Part shown: positions 1 to 7,853 of the stretch, piece by piece
Layout: each line of letters starts with the position of its first letter
How positions within the stretch are numbered: position 1 is the first letter of the stretch
DNA from: Clostridiales bacterium
GTDB taxonomy: Bacteria; Bacillota; Clostridia; Monoglobales; Monoglobaceae
Reading direction: 5' to 3'
Length of the DNA stretch: 11,733 nt
NCBI GenBank assembly: GCA_016303265.1
Contig: JAEDLZ010000039.1
Coordinates: 1 to 11,733 of the forward strand
Notes under the pieces: generated by a model
Databases searched by the model: none
Told to the model about the DNA's origin: nothing
Seen by the model: the letters and a program-made list of their open reading frames with translations, nothing else
Translations under genes and position numbers: made by a program

Positions 1-1408
1 GCGTAATACTGTCGGGATCCTGAGCCTGTAGGGTCATTTTCTCGCGCACTACCCTTTCCATACGGGAAATACCTATACGGAACTGGTTCTGCAAAAGCTC
101 GCCCACACTGCGGATACGGCGGTTGCCCAAATGGTCAATATCATCTGTGTGACCTACCCCGTGAGCCACATTGCACATATAAGAGATTGAAGCAATAATA
201 TCATCTATTATTATGTGGTTCGGAACAAGCTCATATCTGCGCTCCTCAAGCTCCTTCTTAAATTCGTCCGAATTAACATCCGGGTATTTTTCAAGAATTT
301 CGTTTAATACGCTTGCCCTTACCTTTTCCTTGATGCCGTAATCTCTCGGATTGTAGTCAACCATGGTTTTAAGGTCAATCATATTATTAGAAATAACCTT
401 TGTCGTATGACCTTCGTCGTCAATACGAATATTCATGGCGTTGATATGTGCTTTTTCGAGATTTTTTCCGATTTCTGCGGTTATCATTTCGCCCTCGGAA
501 ACTATTATCTCGCCTGTCTTTTCATCAACAACCGTATCGCCCGAAACCTGTCCGACTACTCGGTCAAAAAGAGCCAGCTTTTTATTGAATTTATACCTGC
601 CCACATGAGCCAGGTCATATCTTCTCGGGTCAAAGAAAAGATTCGTAAGAAGAGTCCTTGCGCTTTCAACCGTCGGAGGCTCGCCCGGACGAAGCTTTCT
701 GTAAACTTCCAAAAGCCCTTCATCCTCCGTTGTGGTTGTGTCCTTTTCAAATGTGGCAAGAATTTTCTCATCCTCGCCGAAGAGGTCAAGAATCTGCTGA
801 TTTGTGCCGTAACCCAAGGCACGGATTAAAACCGTAATAGGGATTTTACGCATTCTGTCTATTCTTACATAGAACACATCGTTGCTGTCCGTTTCATATT
901 CAAGCCATGCGCCTCTGTTCGGAATAACCTGTGACGCAAAAAGCTCTTTACCCAGCTTATCGTGATCCTTCGTGTAATATACCGAGGGGGCACGGACAAG
1001 CTGGCTGACGATGACACGCTCTGCGCCGTTTATGATAAATGTCCCCGACGGGGTCATAATCGGGAAATCACCCATAAATATTTCCTGCTCTTTAACTTCG
1101 CCGGTTTCCTTGTTTATAAGGCGAACCTTAACCCGAAGCGGGGCTGCATATGTTGCATCCCTCTCCTTACATTCCGCAATGTCATATTTCGGTGTCATAT
1201 CAATCCGATAGTCAACAAATTCAAGCATAAGGTTGCCGGCATAGTCAGCTATCGGAGATACATCATGGAATACCTCTTTAAGCCCTTCCTCCAGAAACCA
1301 GTTGTAAGAATTTTTCTGAATTTCGATAAGATTGGGCATATCAATAACCTCTCTAATCTTACCGTAGCTCATTCGGGTATTTCTGCCGAATTTCACCGGA
1401 TGTATCAT
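1..1408 (-). CDS. rpoB: RNA polymerase beta subunit, N-terminal part (cut by the left edge)
   Basis: This encodes the beta subunit of DNA-dependent RNA polymerase, part of the catalytic core. The frame is open from the ATG at 1408 to the edge, giving 469 codons of a protein usually near 1,200 residues. The start MIHPVKFGRNTRMSYGKI, the block SGTFIINGAERVIVSQL (about residues 121-137) and IDHLGNRRIRSVGELLQNQF near the end are diagnostic RpoB sequence. The visible part covers the protrusion and lobe domains and ends shortly before the main rifampicin-binding cluster, which lies outside. The start is fixed by AGAGGTGA seven bases upstream. A consensus promoter lies about 240 bases upstream. The upstream neighbour is divergent glyS rather than rplL, so rpoB is not in the usual rplJ-rplL-rpoB order here. 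Other plus-strand frames here are antisense shadows. Confidence 0.97.
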   Translation of the reverse strand, partial: MIHPVKFGRNTRMSYGKIREVIDMPNLIEIQKNSYNWFLEEGLKEVFHDVSPIADYAGNLMLEFVDYRIDMTPKYDIAECKERDATYAAPLRVKVRLINKETGEVKEQEIFMGDFPIMTPSGTFIINGAERVIVSQLVRAPSVYYTKDHDKLGKELFASQVIPNRGAWLEYETDSNDVFYVRIDRMRKIPITVLIRALGYGTNQQILDLFGEDEKILATFEKDTTTTEDEGLLEVYRKLRPGEPPTVESARTLLTNLFFDPRRYDLAHVGRYKFNKKLALFDRVVGQVSGDTVVDEKTGEIIVSEGEMITAEIGKNLEKAHINAMNIRIDDEGHTTKVISNNMIDLKTMVDYNPRDYGIKEKVRASVLNEILEKYPDVNSDEFKKELEERRYELVPNHIIIDDIIASISYMCNVAHGVGHTDDIDHLGNRRIRSVGELLQNQFRIGISRMERVVREKMTLQAQDPDSIT

Positions 1409-1649
1409 AAACCAATCACCTCTAAAGTTTATTTGCACAAAAGCCACAGTTTTTGCGCACTTTGTGTATAAAATGCATTAAAAAACGCACTAATAATTTA
1501 CAAATTGAATAAAAATTTTCGGAGTCAGAGAAATTTTCGGGTTTTACACGCAAATTTTTGTACAACTTCCACAAAAATTTAAAATTTCTTTTGTTGCTCC
1601 CGTCCAAAAAATGGCAAAAATGCGAAATCTCGCACTATAATAGGAACAC
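1409..1649 (-). other. Long rpoB 5' leader, AT-rich, with repeats
   Basis: About 235 nt separate the predicted transcription start (near 1643) from the rpoB ATG. I see no convincing gene here. On the minus strand the leader carries an imperfect hairpin next to the ribosome binding site (1434-1442 with 1451-1459, 9 pairs including one G-U), two copies of a 10-mer (AAATTTTCGG on the plus strand at 1513-1522 and 1531-1540), and a 10-bp inverted repeat at 1552-1561 and 1571-1580. None is followed by a clear U-tract, so attenuation is not demonstrated. No T-box consensus is visible. Confidence 0.5.
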
Positions 1650-1678
1650 ATTATATCACAAGAATTTGAATTTGTCAA
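1650..1678 (-). promoter_or_regulatory. Sigma-A promoter of rpoB
   Basis: Read on the minus strand, TTGACA (1678-1673) and TATAAT (1655-1650) are separated by exactly 17 bases, a perfect housekeeping consensus. The start site should fall near 1643. It gives rpoB an independent strong promoter. Confidence 0.85.
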
Positions 1679-1804
1679 GTATTTTTTACGCCGCTTTTTC
1701 TTTTATCTTTTTTTGCGGCACTTCCTTATTATATATATAAAATTTCGATGTAACTTAATTATAATATCTTTTTTCGATCCTCAGAGCGTTTTTTGTTAAA
1801 ACTC

Positions 1805-1833
1805 TTGCAATTATTACGGAAATAGTATATAAT
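1805..1833 (+). promoter_or_regulatory. Sigma-A promoter of the glyS-holB-ricT operon
   Basis: TTGCAA (1805-1810) and TATAAT (1828-1833) are 17 bases apart. Transcription should start near 1840, leaving only about 35 nt of leader before the glyS start. That is too short for a T-box riboswitch, which often controls aminoacyl-tRNA synthetase genes in Firmicutes. Confidence 0.85.
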
Positions 1834-1874
1834 TTAAACAAGTGTACAGAAAAATCAGAAAGGATGTTATACAG

Positions 1875-3278
1875 TTGAAAAATCAGGATAAAACAATGGA
1901 AAAGATAGTCGCTCTCTGCAAAGGCAGGGGCTTTGTTTATCCGGGCTCCGAAATTTACGGCGGTCTGGCAAATACATGGGATTACGGTCCGCTGGGCGTT
2001 GAGTTGAAAAATAATATCAAGCGTGCCTGGTGGAAAAAATTTGTCCAGGAAAATCCTTATAATGTAGGGCTTGACGCCGCAATACTTATGAATCCCGAAA
2101 CATGGGTTGCGTCGGGGCATCTTGCGGGATTTTCCGACCCGCTTATGGACTGCCGGGAATGTCATGAGCGTTTCCGTGCAGACAAACTCATTGAGGACTG
2201 GAGCGCTGAAAATAATTTCACTCTTGCAAAGCCTATTGACGCTTTTTCCCAGTCGGAAATGAAAGATTTTGTGGAGGAGCACAACATTGCCTGCCCCACC
2301 TGCGGCAAGCACAACTTCACCGATATCCGCCAGTTTAACCTTATGTTTAAAACCTTTCAGGGCGTAACAGAGGACGCGAAGAACACGGTTTATCTTAGGC
2401 CCGAAACGGCCCAGGGCATTTTTACAAACTTCACCAATGTTCAGAGGACAACCCGTAAAAAGCTGCCCTTCGGTATCGGTCAGATCGGAAAATCCTTCCG
2501 CAATGAGATAACTCCCGGCAACTTTATCTTCCGTGTCCGTGAGTTTGAGCAGATGGAGCTTGAATTTTTCTGCAAACCGGGGACCGACCTTGAATGGTTT
2601 AACTACTGGCGCTCCTTCTGCCATGAGTGGCTGCTTTCAATCGGCTTAAGGGACGAGAATATTCGTCTTCGCGACCATGACCCGGAGGAGCTGTGCTTCT
2701 ATTCCAAAGCAACCACCGATTTTGAGTTTATGTTCCCCTTCGGTTGGGGTGAACTTTGGGGCGTTGCCGACAGAACGGATTATGACCTCACTCAGCATCA
2801 GAACACCTCCGGCAAGGATCTCACATATTTTGACCAGGATACTAACGAGCATTACATTCCGTATGTAATCGAACCTTCTTTGGGCGTTGAAAGAAGCGTT
2901 CTTGCGGTTTTGTGCGACGCCTATGACGAAGAGCTTGTTGACCCCGAGAAAAACGATGTCAGAACCGTTATGCATTTTCATCCGGCGCTGGCTCCGATTA
3001 AAGCGGCGGTTCTTCCTCTGTCAAAGAAGCTGTCCGAGAATGCGGGAAAGGTTTACTCCATGCTCGCCTCCGAATTTATGTGCGACTATGACGAATCAGG
3101 CTCAATCGGCAAGCGTTACCGCCGTCAGGACGAAATCGGAACGCCGTTTTGTATCACATACGATTTTGATTCGGAAGAGGACAAAAAGGTCACTGTCCGC
3201 CACCGTGATTCAATGGAGCAGGAGCGTATTGAAATCAGCAATCTGGCTGACTATATAAACGAGCGGATTAAGCTTTAA
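1875..3278 (+). CDS. glyS: Glycyl-tRNA synthetase (single-chain class II type)
   Basis: This charges tRNA-Gly with glycine in the cytoplasm. The 467-residue length and the N-terminus MEKIVALCKGRGFVYPGSE identify the homodimeric GlyRS, not the alpha2-beta2 bacterial form. Visible elements: the substrate-binding block GGLANTWDYGPLG (about 29-41), two CxxC pairs (C93/C96 and C140/C143) that may bind zinc, class II motif 2 (about 205-232, GKSFRNEITPGNF), motif 3 (IEPSLGVERSVLAV) and a C-terminal anticodon-binding domain starting near HPALAPIKAAVLPL. I chose TTG at 1875 because AAAGGATG lies about ten bases upstream. GTG at 1842 sits essentially at the predicted transcript start and is unlikely; ATG at 1896 with a weaker CAGGA is the main alternative. 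First gene of an operon; holB starts 19 bases after the stop. Confidence 0.97.
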   Translation: MKNQDKTMEKIVALCKGRGFVYPGSEIYGGLANTWDYGPLGVELKNNIKRAWWKKFVQENPYNVGLDAAILMNPETWVASGHLAGFSDPLMDCRECHERFRADKLIEDWSAENNFTLAKPIDAFSQSEMKDFVEEHNIACPTCGKHNFTDIRQFNLMFKTFQGVTEDAKNTVYLRPETAQGIFTNFTNVQRTTRKKLPFGIGQIGKSFRNEITPGNFIFRVREFEQMELEFFCKPGTDLEWFNYWRSFCHEWLLSIGLRDENIRLRDHDPEELCFYSKATTDFEFMFPFGWGELWGVADRTDYDLTQHQNTSGKDLTYFDQDTNEHYIPYVIEPSLGVERSVLAVLCDAYDEELVDPEKNDVRTVMHFHPALAPIKAAVLPLSKKLSENAGKVYSMLASEFMCDYDESGSIGKRYRRQDEIGTPFCITYDFDSEEDKKVTVRHRDSMEQERIEISNLADYINERIKL

Positions 3279-3297
3279 AAATAATGCGGAGGAAGCT

Positions 3298-4329
3298 ATG
3301 GATTTTGATAAAATTTACGGTCACGATAACATCAAGGCAATTTTGAAAAACTCGGTTTCCTCCGACCGCATAAGCCACGCTTATATTTTCGAAGGTCCAA
3401 AGGGCGTTGGGCGTTTTAGCACGGCGCTTGCCTTTGCAAAGGCGATTCTTTGCGAAGAGCAAAGCGGCGAATCAGCCTGCGGCAAATGCAAAAGCTGCGT
3501 TATGGCCGATGCGAAAACCCACCCTGATATACGGATTGTCAGCAATGAGCTTTATGACGACAGTGCATCTTCGCAGAATATTCTCGTAGGGACTATCCGT
3601 GAAATGAAAAAGGAAATTTATATCAAGCCTTTTTACAGCGACCGTAAGATTTATATTATCCCAAAGGCGGATACTATCAACGAAATAGCCCAAAACAGCC
3701 TGCTCAAGGTTTTTGAGGAGCCGCCGGAATACTGCACGGTTATTCTTATTGCGGAGAACACAAGCGTTTTCCTGCCGACTATTTTGTCCCGGGCAGTCAA
3801 TATCCGCTTTAACGTTCTTCCTGCCGGGACGGTGGAAAAATACCTGTCCGACAGTTATCCCTCAATATCGCCCGAATTGCTGCGGGTCAAGGCAGCAATG
3901 AGCGAGGGAAGCATAGGCACTGCGCAGGAGCTTATGAACGACGGCGGCGCAGACAGTTCAAGGGACGGTATAATAAATCAGCTGTGCCGTCTTTCATCTT
4001 CATCAAGCAAGACACTTTACGATATAATTGATGTTTTAAAGAGCTATTCAAACAATATTGATTTTATGATGAAAATAATAACGATGTGGTTTCGGGACTG
4101 CCTTATTATAAAGCAGGGCTCAGACAGCGTTGTCAATCTTGACAAAAAAGATAAGCTTAAACAGTTCTGCTGCAATATTTCAGATGACGCGCCTTTTCAT
4201 CTCCTTGATATTGCGGTAAGATATACAAAATACTTCAAACAGCGTGCCAAATTTAATTTGGCGCTCACCTGCATGATGTTTGAATGTTGGGAGGTTTTAT
4301 ATGACAGAGATAATTGGTATAAGATTTAA
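3298..4329 (+). CDS. holB: DNA polymerase III clamp-loader delta' subunit
   Basis: Delta' is part of the AAA+ clamp loader that opens the sliding clamp and places it on primed DNA. The 343-residue protein starts MDFDKIYGHDNIKAILKNSV. Its P-loop position reads GPKGVGRF (33-40), with the lysine and following Ser/Thr of Walker A replaced by Arg-Phe, as expected for a subunit that does not hydrolyse ATP. Four cysteines at 52, 61, 64 and 67 have the spacing of the delta' zinc module. NSLLKVFEEPP (about 133-143) is the conserved Walker B-region block. The SRC motif is SRA at 164-166, keeping the arginine that completes the neighbouring ATP site. GGAGGA at 3288-3293 fixes the start. ricT begins inside the last 29 bases, so the two are translationally coupled. 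Confidence 0.95.
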   Translation: MDFDKIYGHDNIKAILKNSVSSDRISHAYIFEGPKGVGRFSTALAFAKAILCEEQSGESACGKCKSCVMADAKTHPDIRIVSNELYDDSASSQNILVGTIREMKKEIYIKPFYSDRKIYIIPKADTINEIAQNSLLKVFEEPPEYCTVILIAENTSVFLPTILSRAVNIRFNVLPAGTVEKYLSDSYPSISPELLRVKAAMSEGSIGTAQELMNDGGADSSRDGIINQLCRLSSSSSKTLYDIIDVLKSYSNNIDFMMKIITMWFRDCLIIKQGSDSVVNLDKKDKLKQFCCNISDDAPFHLLDIAVRYTKYFKQRAKFNLALTCMMFECWEVLYDRDNWYKI

Positions 4330-5158
4330 CAAAGCAGGAAAAATATATTACTTCGGCCCCAATGGCAAAAAAGTTGATGTGGGCATGGGTGTTATTGTGG
4401 AAACTGCCCGCGGTGTTGAATTTGGGACGGTTGCAATCGCAAATAAAATGGTTGACGACAAAGATGTTGTTCAGCCGCTCAAGTCTATAACAAGAATTGC
4501 GACGAATGCCGACTATAACCAAGTTGACGCAAACCGTCAGAAAGAGAAGGAAGCCTTTAAAATCGCCAACGAGAAAATTGCCGAGCATAAACTTGATATG
4601 CACCTTGTCAGCACGGAATACACTTTCGACGGCAGTAAGATACTTTTCTACTTCACCGCCGACGGAAGAGTTGACTTTCGCGAGCTTGTCAAAACCCTTG
4701 CCGGTATTTTCAAAACCCGGATTGAGCTTCGCCAAATCGGCGTCCGCGACGAGGCAAAATTTCTCGGAGCGGTCGGGATTTGCGGCAAAACACTTTGCTG
4801 CTCAACCTTTTTAGACGACTTCCGCCCCGTTTCAATCAAAATGGCAAAGGAACAGGGCTTATCCTTAAATCCGACAAAAATTTCAGGTGTTTGCGGCAGG
4901 CTTATGTGTTGTCTGCAGTACGAACAGAATGTATATGACGAGATGCTGAAAATCGTTCCGCCGAAGGGCTCCTTAATCGAATGTGAGGACGGACGGGGAA
5001 TCGTTATTGATGTCGAAACCTTAAAGGGCGTCATTAAAGTAAAGTTCGGCGATGATGACGATATGACTGTCAAGCAGTACAATGCAAAGGATGTCAAAGT
5101 TATCAAAAAGGGCAAGGAAAAGAAGGAAGATTTGCCGGAGGATATTCCCGAGGAATAA
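4301..5158 (+). CDS. ricT: RicT/YaaT (PSP1 domain), iron-sulfur partner of RNase Y
   Basis: In Bacillus subtilis RicT (YaaT) joins RicA and RicF in a complex carrying [4Fe-4S] clusters and FAD that helps RNase Y mature mRNAs and affects competence, biofilm and sporulation. This 285-residue protein has the family core YFTADGRVDFRELVK (about 117-131) and RIELRQIGVRDEAKFLG, then cysteines at 161, 166, 167, 198, 203 and 204 (CGKTLCC and CGRLMCC), the likely cluster ligands. The C-terminal tail is charged (KKGKEKKEDLPEDIPEE). ATG 4301 is preceded by GGGAGG six bases away; the TTG at 4280 in the same frame lacks a comparable site. It overlaps holB by 29 bases; holB-yaaT adjacency is also known in B. 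subtilis. Whether partners ricA and ricF exist in this genome cannot be seen here. Confidence 0.95.
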   Translation: MTEIIGIRFNKAGKIYYFGPNGKKVDVGMGVIVETARGVEFGTVAIANKMVDDKDVVQPLKSITRIATNADYNQVDANRQKEKEAFKIANEKIAEHKLDMHLVSTEYTFDGSKILFYFTADGRVDFRELVKTLAGIFKTRIELRQIGVRDEAKFLGAVGICGKTLCCSTFLDDFRPVSIKMAKEQGLSLNPTKISGVCGRLMCCLQYEQNVYDEMLKIVPPKGSLIECEDGRGIVIDVETLKGVIKVKFGDDDDMTVKQYNAKDVKVIKKGKEKKEDLPEDIPEE

Positions 5159-5161
5159 GAC

Positions 5162-5197
5162 CCCGACCCGTCAGCGCAATCAAAGATTGCGGTCGGG
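5162..5197 (+). repeat. Hairpin after ricT, without a U-tract
   Basis: CCCGACC (5162-5168) pairs with GGTCGGG (5191-5197). An inner stem GCAATC (5176-5181) with GATTGC (5185-5190) closes on an AAA loop, leaving a 7-nt bulge on the 5' side. The two stems stack to 13 base pairs. No run of T's follows, so it could be a 3'-end stabiliser or a processing site as readily as a terminator. Confidence 0.5.
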
Positions 5198-5231
5198 TAC
5201 CCCAAAGCCTTGTTGTTTTCACAATAAAATA

Positions 5232-5266
5232 ATGTGCAAAAACGACCTGTTTTTGCACATTTCTTA
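5232..5266 (+). terminator. Hairpin and T-rich tail between ricT and the WYL gene
   Basis: ATGTGCAAAAAC (5232-5243) pairs perfectly with GTTTTTGCACAT (5249-5260) around a GACCT loop, followed by TTCTTAT. This is a 12-bp stem with a weakly T-rich tail, consistent with a moderate intrinsic terminator for the glyS-holB-ricT transcript. It sits only 11 bases before the next gene's ribosome binding site, so it may tune read-through into the WYL regulator. I see no strong separate promoter for that gene. Confidence 0.5.
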
Positions 5267-5284
5267 TATGGAAAGGATGATTTT

Positions 5285-6262
5285 ATGAGCAAACCCGCCA
5301 ACACGCAGATAAAAATTCTTTATCTTGCAAAAATCTTACTGGAGGAAACCGATGAAGAACATCCTCTTTCAACGGCGCAGCTTATAAAAAAGCTTGCCGC
5401 ATACGGTATAACGACCGAGCGCAAGGCGCTTTATGAAAATCTTGAAACTCTTGAAAGCTTCGGGCTGGATGTCCAGAAAATAAAATCCCGCTCAAATCTT
5501 TATTTTGTAGGTTCGAGGATTTTAGAGCTTCCCGAGCTCAAGCTTTTGGTTGACATTGTGCAATCCTCAAAGTTCATTACCGAAAAAAAGAGCGGTGAGC
5601 TTATACATAAGCTTGAAACTCTTACAAGCATTCACAACGCAAAGCTGCTCCAGCGTCAGGTCTTTGTTTCCGGCCGCATCAAAACCCCCAACGAGCAGAT
5701 TTATTATAATGTCGACGCAATTCATCTTGCAATGTCCGAAAACAAAAAAATATCCTTCAAATACTTTGAATGGACCGTTGATAAAAAGCAGCAGTTCCGC
5801 CGCGGGGGAGAGAAATATATTCAGTCGCCCCTTGGCCTTTCCTGGGTGGATAATAACTACTACCTGATTTCGTACAGTGAGGAGCGGGAAAAAATTGTAC
5901 ATTTTCGTGTGGACAAAATGAGCAATATAACAGTTCTTGATGAGGCGCTGCAAAGGCCGAAGGAAAATTTTGATATTTCCGAATATACAAACCGCACCTT
6001 TAATATGTTTGGCGGCAGCAGCGAAAAGGTCAGCCTTTTGGTTCATAACAGCCTTGTAGGAGTCATATTGGACAGATTCGGCAAAAATGTCACTATGATA
6101 AAGGCTGACGATGAGCATTTTATCGCCGAGGTAAATATAAACGAAAGTCCTGCCTTTATGGGCTGGCTTTTAAGCTTCAAAGATAAAATGAAGGTTCTGT
6201 CCCCCAAAAAAATTATTGATAACATCAAAGACTTAACCGAAACAATCGCAAAAATGTATTAA
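5285..6262 (+). CDS. WYL-domain transcriptional regulator with N-terminal winged helix
   Basis: This is a predicted cytoplasmic DNA-binding regulator of 325 residues. Residues about 8-75 form an HTH_11-like winged helix (IKILYLAKILLEE, then STAQLIKKLAAYGITTERKA). Residues about 140-220 form the WYL domain: the motif reads NYYL at 191-194 and the following strand is HFRVDKM (about 207-212), in the usual position. The rest resembles the WCX C-terminal extension (about 247-325). WYL domains bind small ligands or nucleic acid and control varied genes including defence systems; the ligand here is unknown. ATG 5285 is chosen because GAAAGGATG lies just upstream. An in-frame GTG at 5234 would start inside a perfect hairpin with no ribosome site and is unlikely. 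It follows ricT in the same direction and converges on the MATE gene; no target can be named. Confidence 0.88.
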   Translation: MSKPANTQIKILYLAKILLEETDEEHPLSTAQLIKKLAAYGITTERKALYENLETLESFGLDVQKIKSRSNLYFVGSRILELPELKLLVDIVQSSKFITEKKSGELIHKLETLTSIHNAKLLQRQVFVSGRIKTPNEQIYYNVDAIHLAMSENKKISFKYFEWTVDKKQQFRRGGEKYIQSPLGLSWVDNNYYLISYSEEREKIVHFRVDKMSNITVLDEALQRPKENFDISEYTNRTFNMFGGSSEKVSLLVHNSLVGVILDRFGKNVTMIKADDEHFIAEVNINESPAFMGWLLSFKDKMKVLSPKKIIDNIKDLTETIAKMY

Positions 6263-6307
6263 AGTGAGCAGCATTTTCAGGTTGCTCCTAAAATTATACA
6301 GCTACGC

Positions 6308-6334
6308 TCCCGCACCGATTTGGCGCGGGATTTT
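6308..6334 (+). terminator. Intrinsic terminator after the WYL regulator
   Basis: TCCCGC (6308-6313) pairs with GCGGGA (6325-6330), and CC (6315-6316) pairs with GG (6322-6323) across one A/C mismatch, with a GATTT loop and then TTTT. The stem is GC-rich and correctly oriented for the plus-strand gene. A weaker hairpin, GAGCAGC with GTTGCTC, precedes it just after the stop codon. Confidence 0.65.
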
Positions 6335-6375
6335 GCCGCAGGTTACTTTTTATAAAAGCTGCCGCTCCTTCGGAT

Positions 6376-7770
6376 TTACGCTTCGTCCGTTTTGCTGAGC
6401 TGTCTGTATGTCTTGATAATTATAAACGCTGACACGATAAAGGTCAGAATATCAGCAACCGGCATGGAATAAAGCACACCGTCAAGGCCGAAAAACACAG
6501 GCAGCAGCAATGCAAATCCAACTCCGAAAACTATTTCTCTTATCATGGACAAAAGTGTTGATTCAACGGCTTTTCCCATTGCCTGAAGGAATATGAATGT
6601 CGCTTTATTGATGCAGGCAAGCGCCACCATACAAAGATAAATCCGAAACGCCTTAACTGCAAAAAGCGTATAATATACACTCTCGTTTCTCGCTCCGAAT
6701 ACACCGATTAAGGTTCTCGGTAAAATTTCAACCACCAAAAGAGCGGCAATGCCCACGCAGGCCTCTGATATAAGAAGTCTTGTAAAAAGCGATTTTACAT
6801 TATCCTTCCGCTCGGCTCCCATATTAAATCCCACAATCGGAATACAGCCTGCCGCCATGCCCACAACAATTGAAATTATAATCTGGAAAAATTTCATCAC
6901 AATTCCCACAACAGCCATAGGTATCTGGGCAAATTCCTCCTGTCCGAAAACGCTGTCAAGAGCGCCGTATTTTCTTATCATATTATTTATTGCCGCCATT
7001 GCCGCAACAAGCGAAATCTGTGACAGGAAACTGCATATACCCAAAGAAAGTGATTTTGTAACAATTTTTCTTCTCATCTTAAAGCTGGATTTTTTAATCT
7101 TAACAGTCTTTGTCCTGAAAAGATACCACGCCGCAAGAACCGCCGTTAAAATCTGACCGAGAACCGTCGCAACAGCGGCGCCCATCATTCCCCACTTAAA
7201 TGCAAAAATGAAAATCGGGTCAAAAATTATATTGACCACTGCCCCCAAAACAGTCGAAACCATTGCAAATTTCGGGCTTCCGTCGCTTCGGATAACCGGG
7301 TTCATTGCCTGACCGAAAACATAAAACGGTATTCCAAGGGTTATCCAGAAAAAGTACTCTTTAGACTGTTTATAAGTCTGCGCATTGACTGTTCCGCCAA
7401 ACATGGAAATAATTGCGTCGCTGAGCAAAAGATAAATTATGCAGGTAATAATTCCGCTCGCAACAGACAAAATAATCGCACTTCCTATGCTGCTGCTCGC
7501 ATCCTCCTTGTTGTTTCTTCCGAGGCTCAGACTGACAAAGGCACAGCAGCCGTCACCAATCATGACCGCTACTGCCAGAGCAATAACCGTCAGCGGAAAA
7601 ACAACCGTATTTGCCGCATTCCCGTAAGAGCCGAGATAGCTTGCATTAGCAATAAAAAGCTGGTCAACAATATTATAAAGCGCCGCAACAAGCAGCGAAA
7701 TAATGCATGGTATTGCATATTTTCTCATAAGCTTTCCGATTTTTTCCTCTGCCAAATACGACTCGTTCAT
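6376..7770 (-). CDS. MATE family multidrug efflux transporter
   Basis: This is a predicted 12-helix inner-membrane antiporter that exports drugs or other organic compounds using a sodium or proton gradient. The 464-residue length is normal for the family. The N-terminus (ESYLAEEKIGKLMRKYAIPC, then LVAALYNIVDQLFI) is typical of the MepA/VmrA-like branch, and two MatE halves follow, with GMAAGCIPIVGFNMGAERKD marking the second. The start is supported by AGGAGG five bases before ATG 7770. Its regulation is the notable part: a consensus promoter at 7875-7903, a terminator hairpin in the leader and a short ORF ending in TGA overlapping its ATG. The substrate cannot be read from the sequence; a ribosome-targeting antibiotic would fit the leader design. 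It converges with the WYL gene and lies downstream of typA. Confidence 0.93.
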   Translation of the reverse strand: MNESYLAEEKIGKLMRKYAIPCIISLLVAALYNIVDQLFIANASYLGSYGNAANTVVFPLTVIALAVAVMIGDGCCAFVSLSLGRNNKEDASSSIGSAIILSVASGIITCIIYLLLSDAIISMFGGTVNAQTYKQSKEYFFWITLGIPFYVFGQAMNPVIRSDGSPKFAMVSTVLGAVVNIIFDPIFIFAFKWGMMGAAVATVLGQILTAVLAAWYLFRTKTVKIKKSSFKMRRKIVTKSLSLGICSFLSQISLVAAMAAINNMIRKYGALDSVFGQEEFAQIPMAVVGIVMKFFQIIISIVVGMAAGCIPIVGFNMGAERKDNVKSLFTRLLISEACVGIAALLVVEILPRTLIGVFGARNESVYYTLFAVKAFRIYLCMVALACINKATFIFLQAMGKAVESTLLSMIREIVFGVGFALLLPVFFGLDGVLYSMPVADILTFIVSAFIIIKTYRQLSKTDEA

Positions 7771-7853
7771 AAGTTCCTCCTATACAAATAAAACAATATT
7801 TTTACATATAAACCGCAAAAAAATGCGTAAATCCAAAATCCGGATTTACGCAT
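7767..7853 (-). CDS. Putative 28-residue leader peptide overlapping the MATE start
   Basis: An ATG at 7853 opens a frame beginning MRKSGFWIYAFFCGLYV and ending RRNL, with TGA at 7769-7767 sharing two bases with the MATE ATG (ATGA overlap). Codons 1-4 lie in the first arm of the terminator hairpin, codons 6-11 include the second arm and the U-tract, and codons 25-26 (AGG AGG) are themselves the MATE Shine-Dalgarno. The only upstream ribosome signal is a weak GAGTGG about six bases before the ATG, and the predicted transcript start is only about 15 bases away. The peptide is hydrophobic and aromatic-rich. Its position matches translated leaders that sense stalled ribosomes ahead of resistance genes; translation is inferred, not shown. 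It is not a known named peptide to me. Confidence 0.5.
   Translation of the reverse strand: MRKSGFWIYAFFCGLYVKILFYLYRRNL

Noticed and set aside
407..1471. Plus-strand open frames across the rpoB region
   Set aside because: They are antisense to a clearly recognisable rpoB frame and match no family.
1689..1718. GCCGC...GCGGC dyad with T-rich 20-nt loop
   Set aside because: Only five pairs around a large loop; the T-runs make it look terminator-like, but it lies upstream of both divergent promoters.
1558..1740. 60-codon plus-strand ORF in the rpoB-glyS gap
   Set aside because: It is low-complexity, overlaps the rpoB promoter, and lacks a ribosome site and a recognisable domain.
1409..1874. 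T-box riboswitch upstream of glyS
   Set aside because: The strong promoter leaves only about 35 nt of leader, and the T-box consensus is not present upstream.
1842..1874. GTG start at 1842 adding 11 residues to glyS
   Set aside because: It coincides with the predicted transcription start and has no ribosome binding site.
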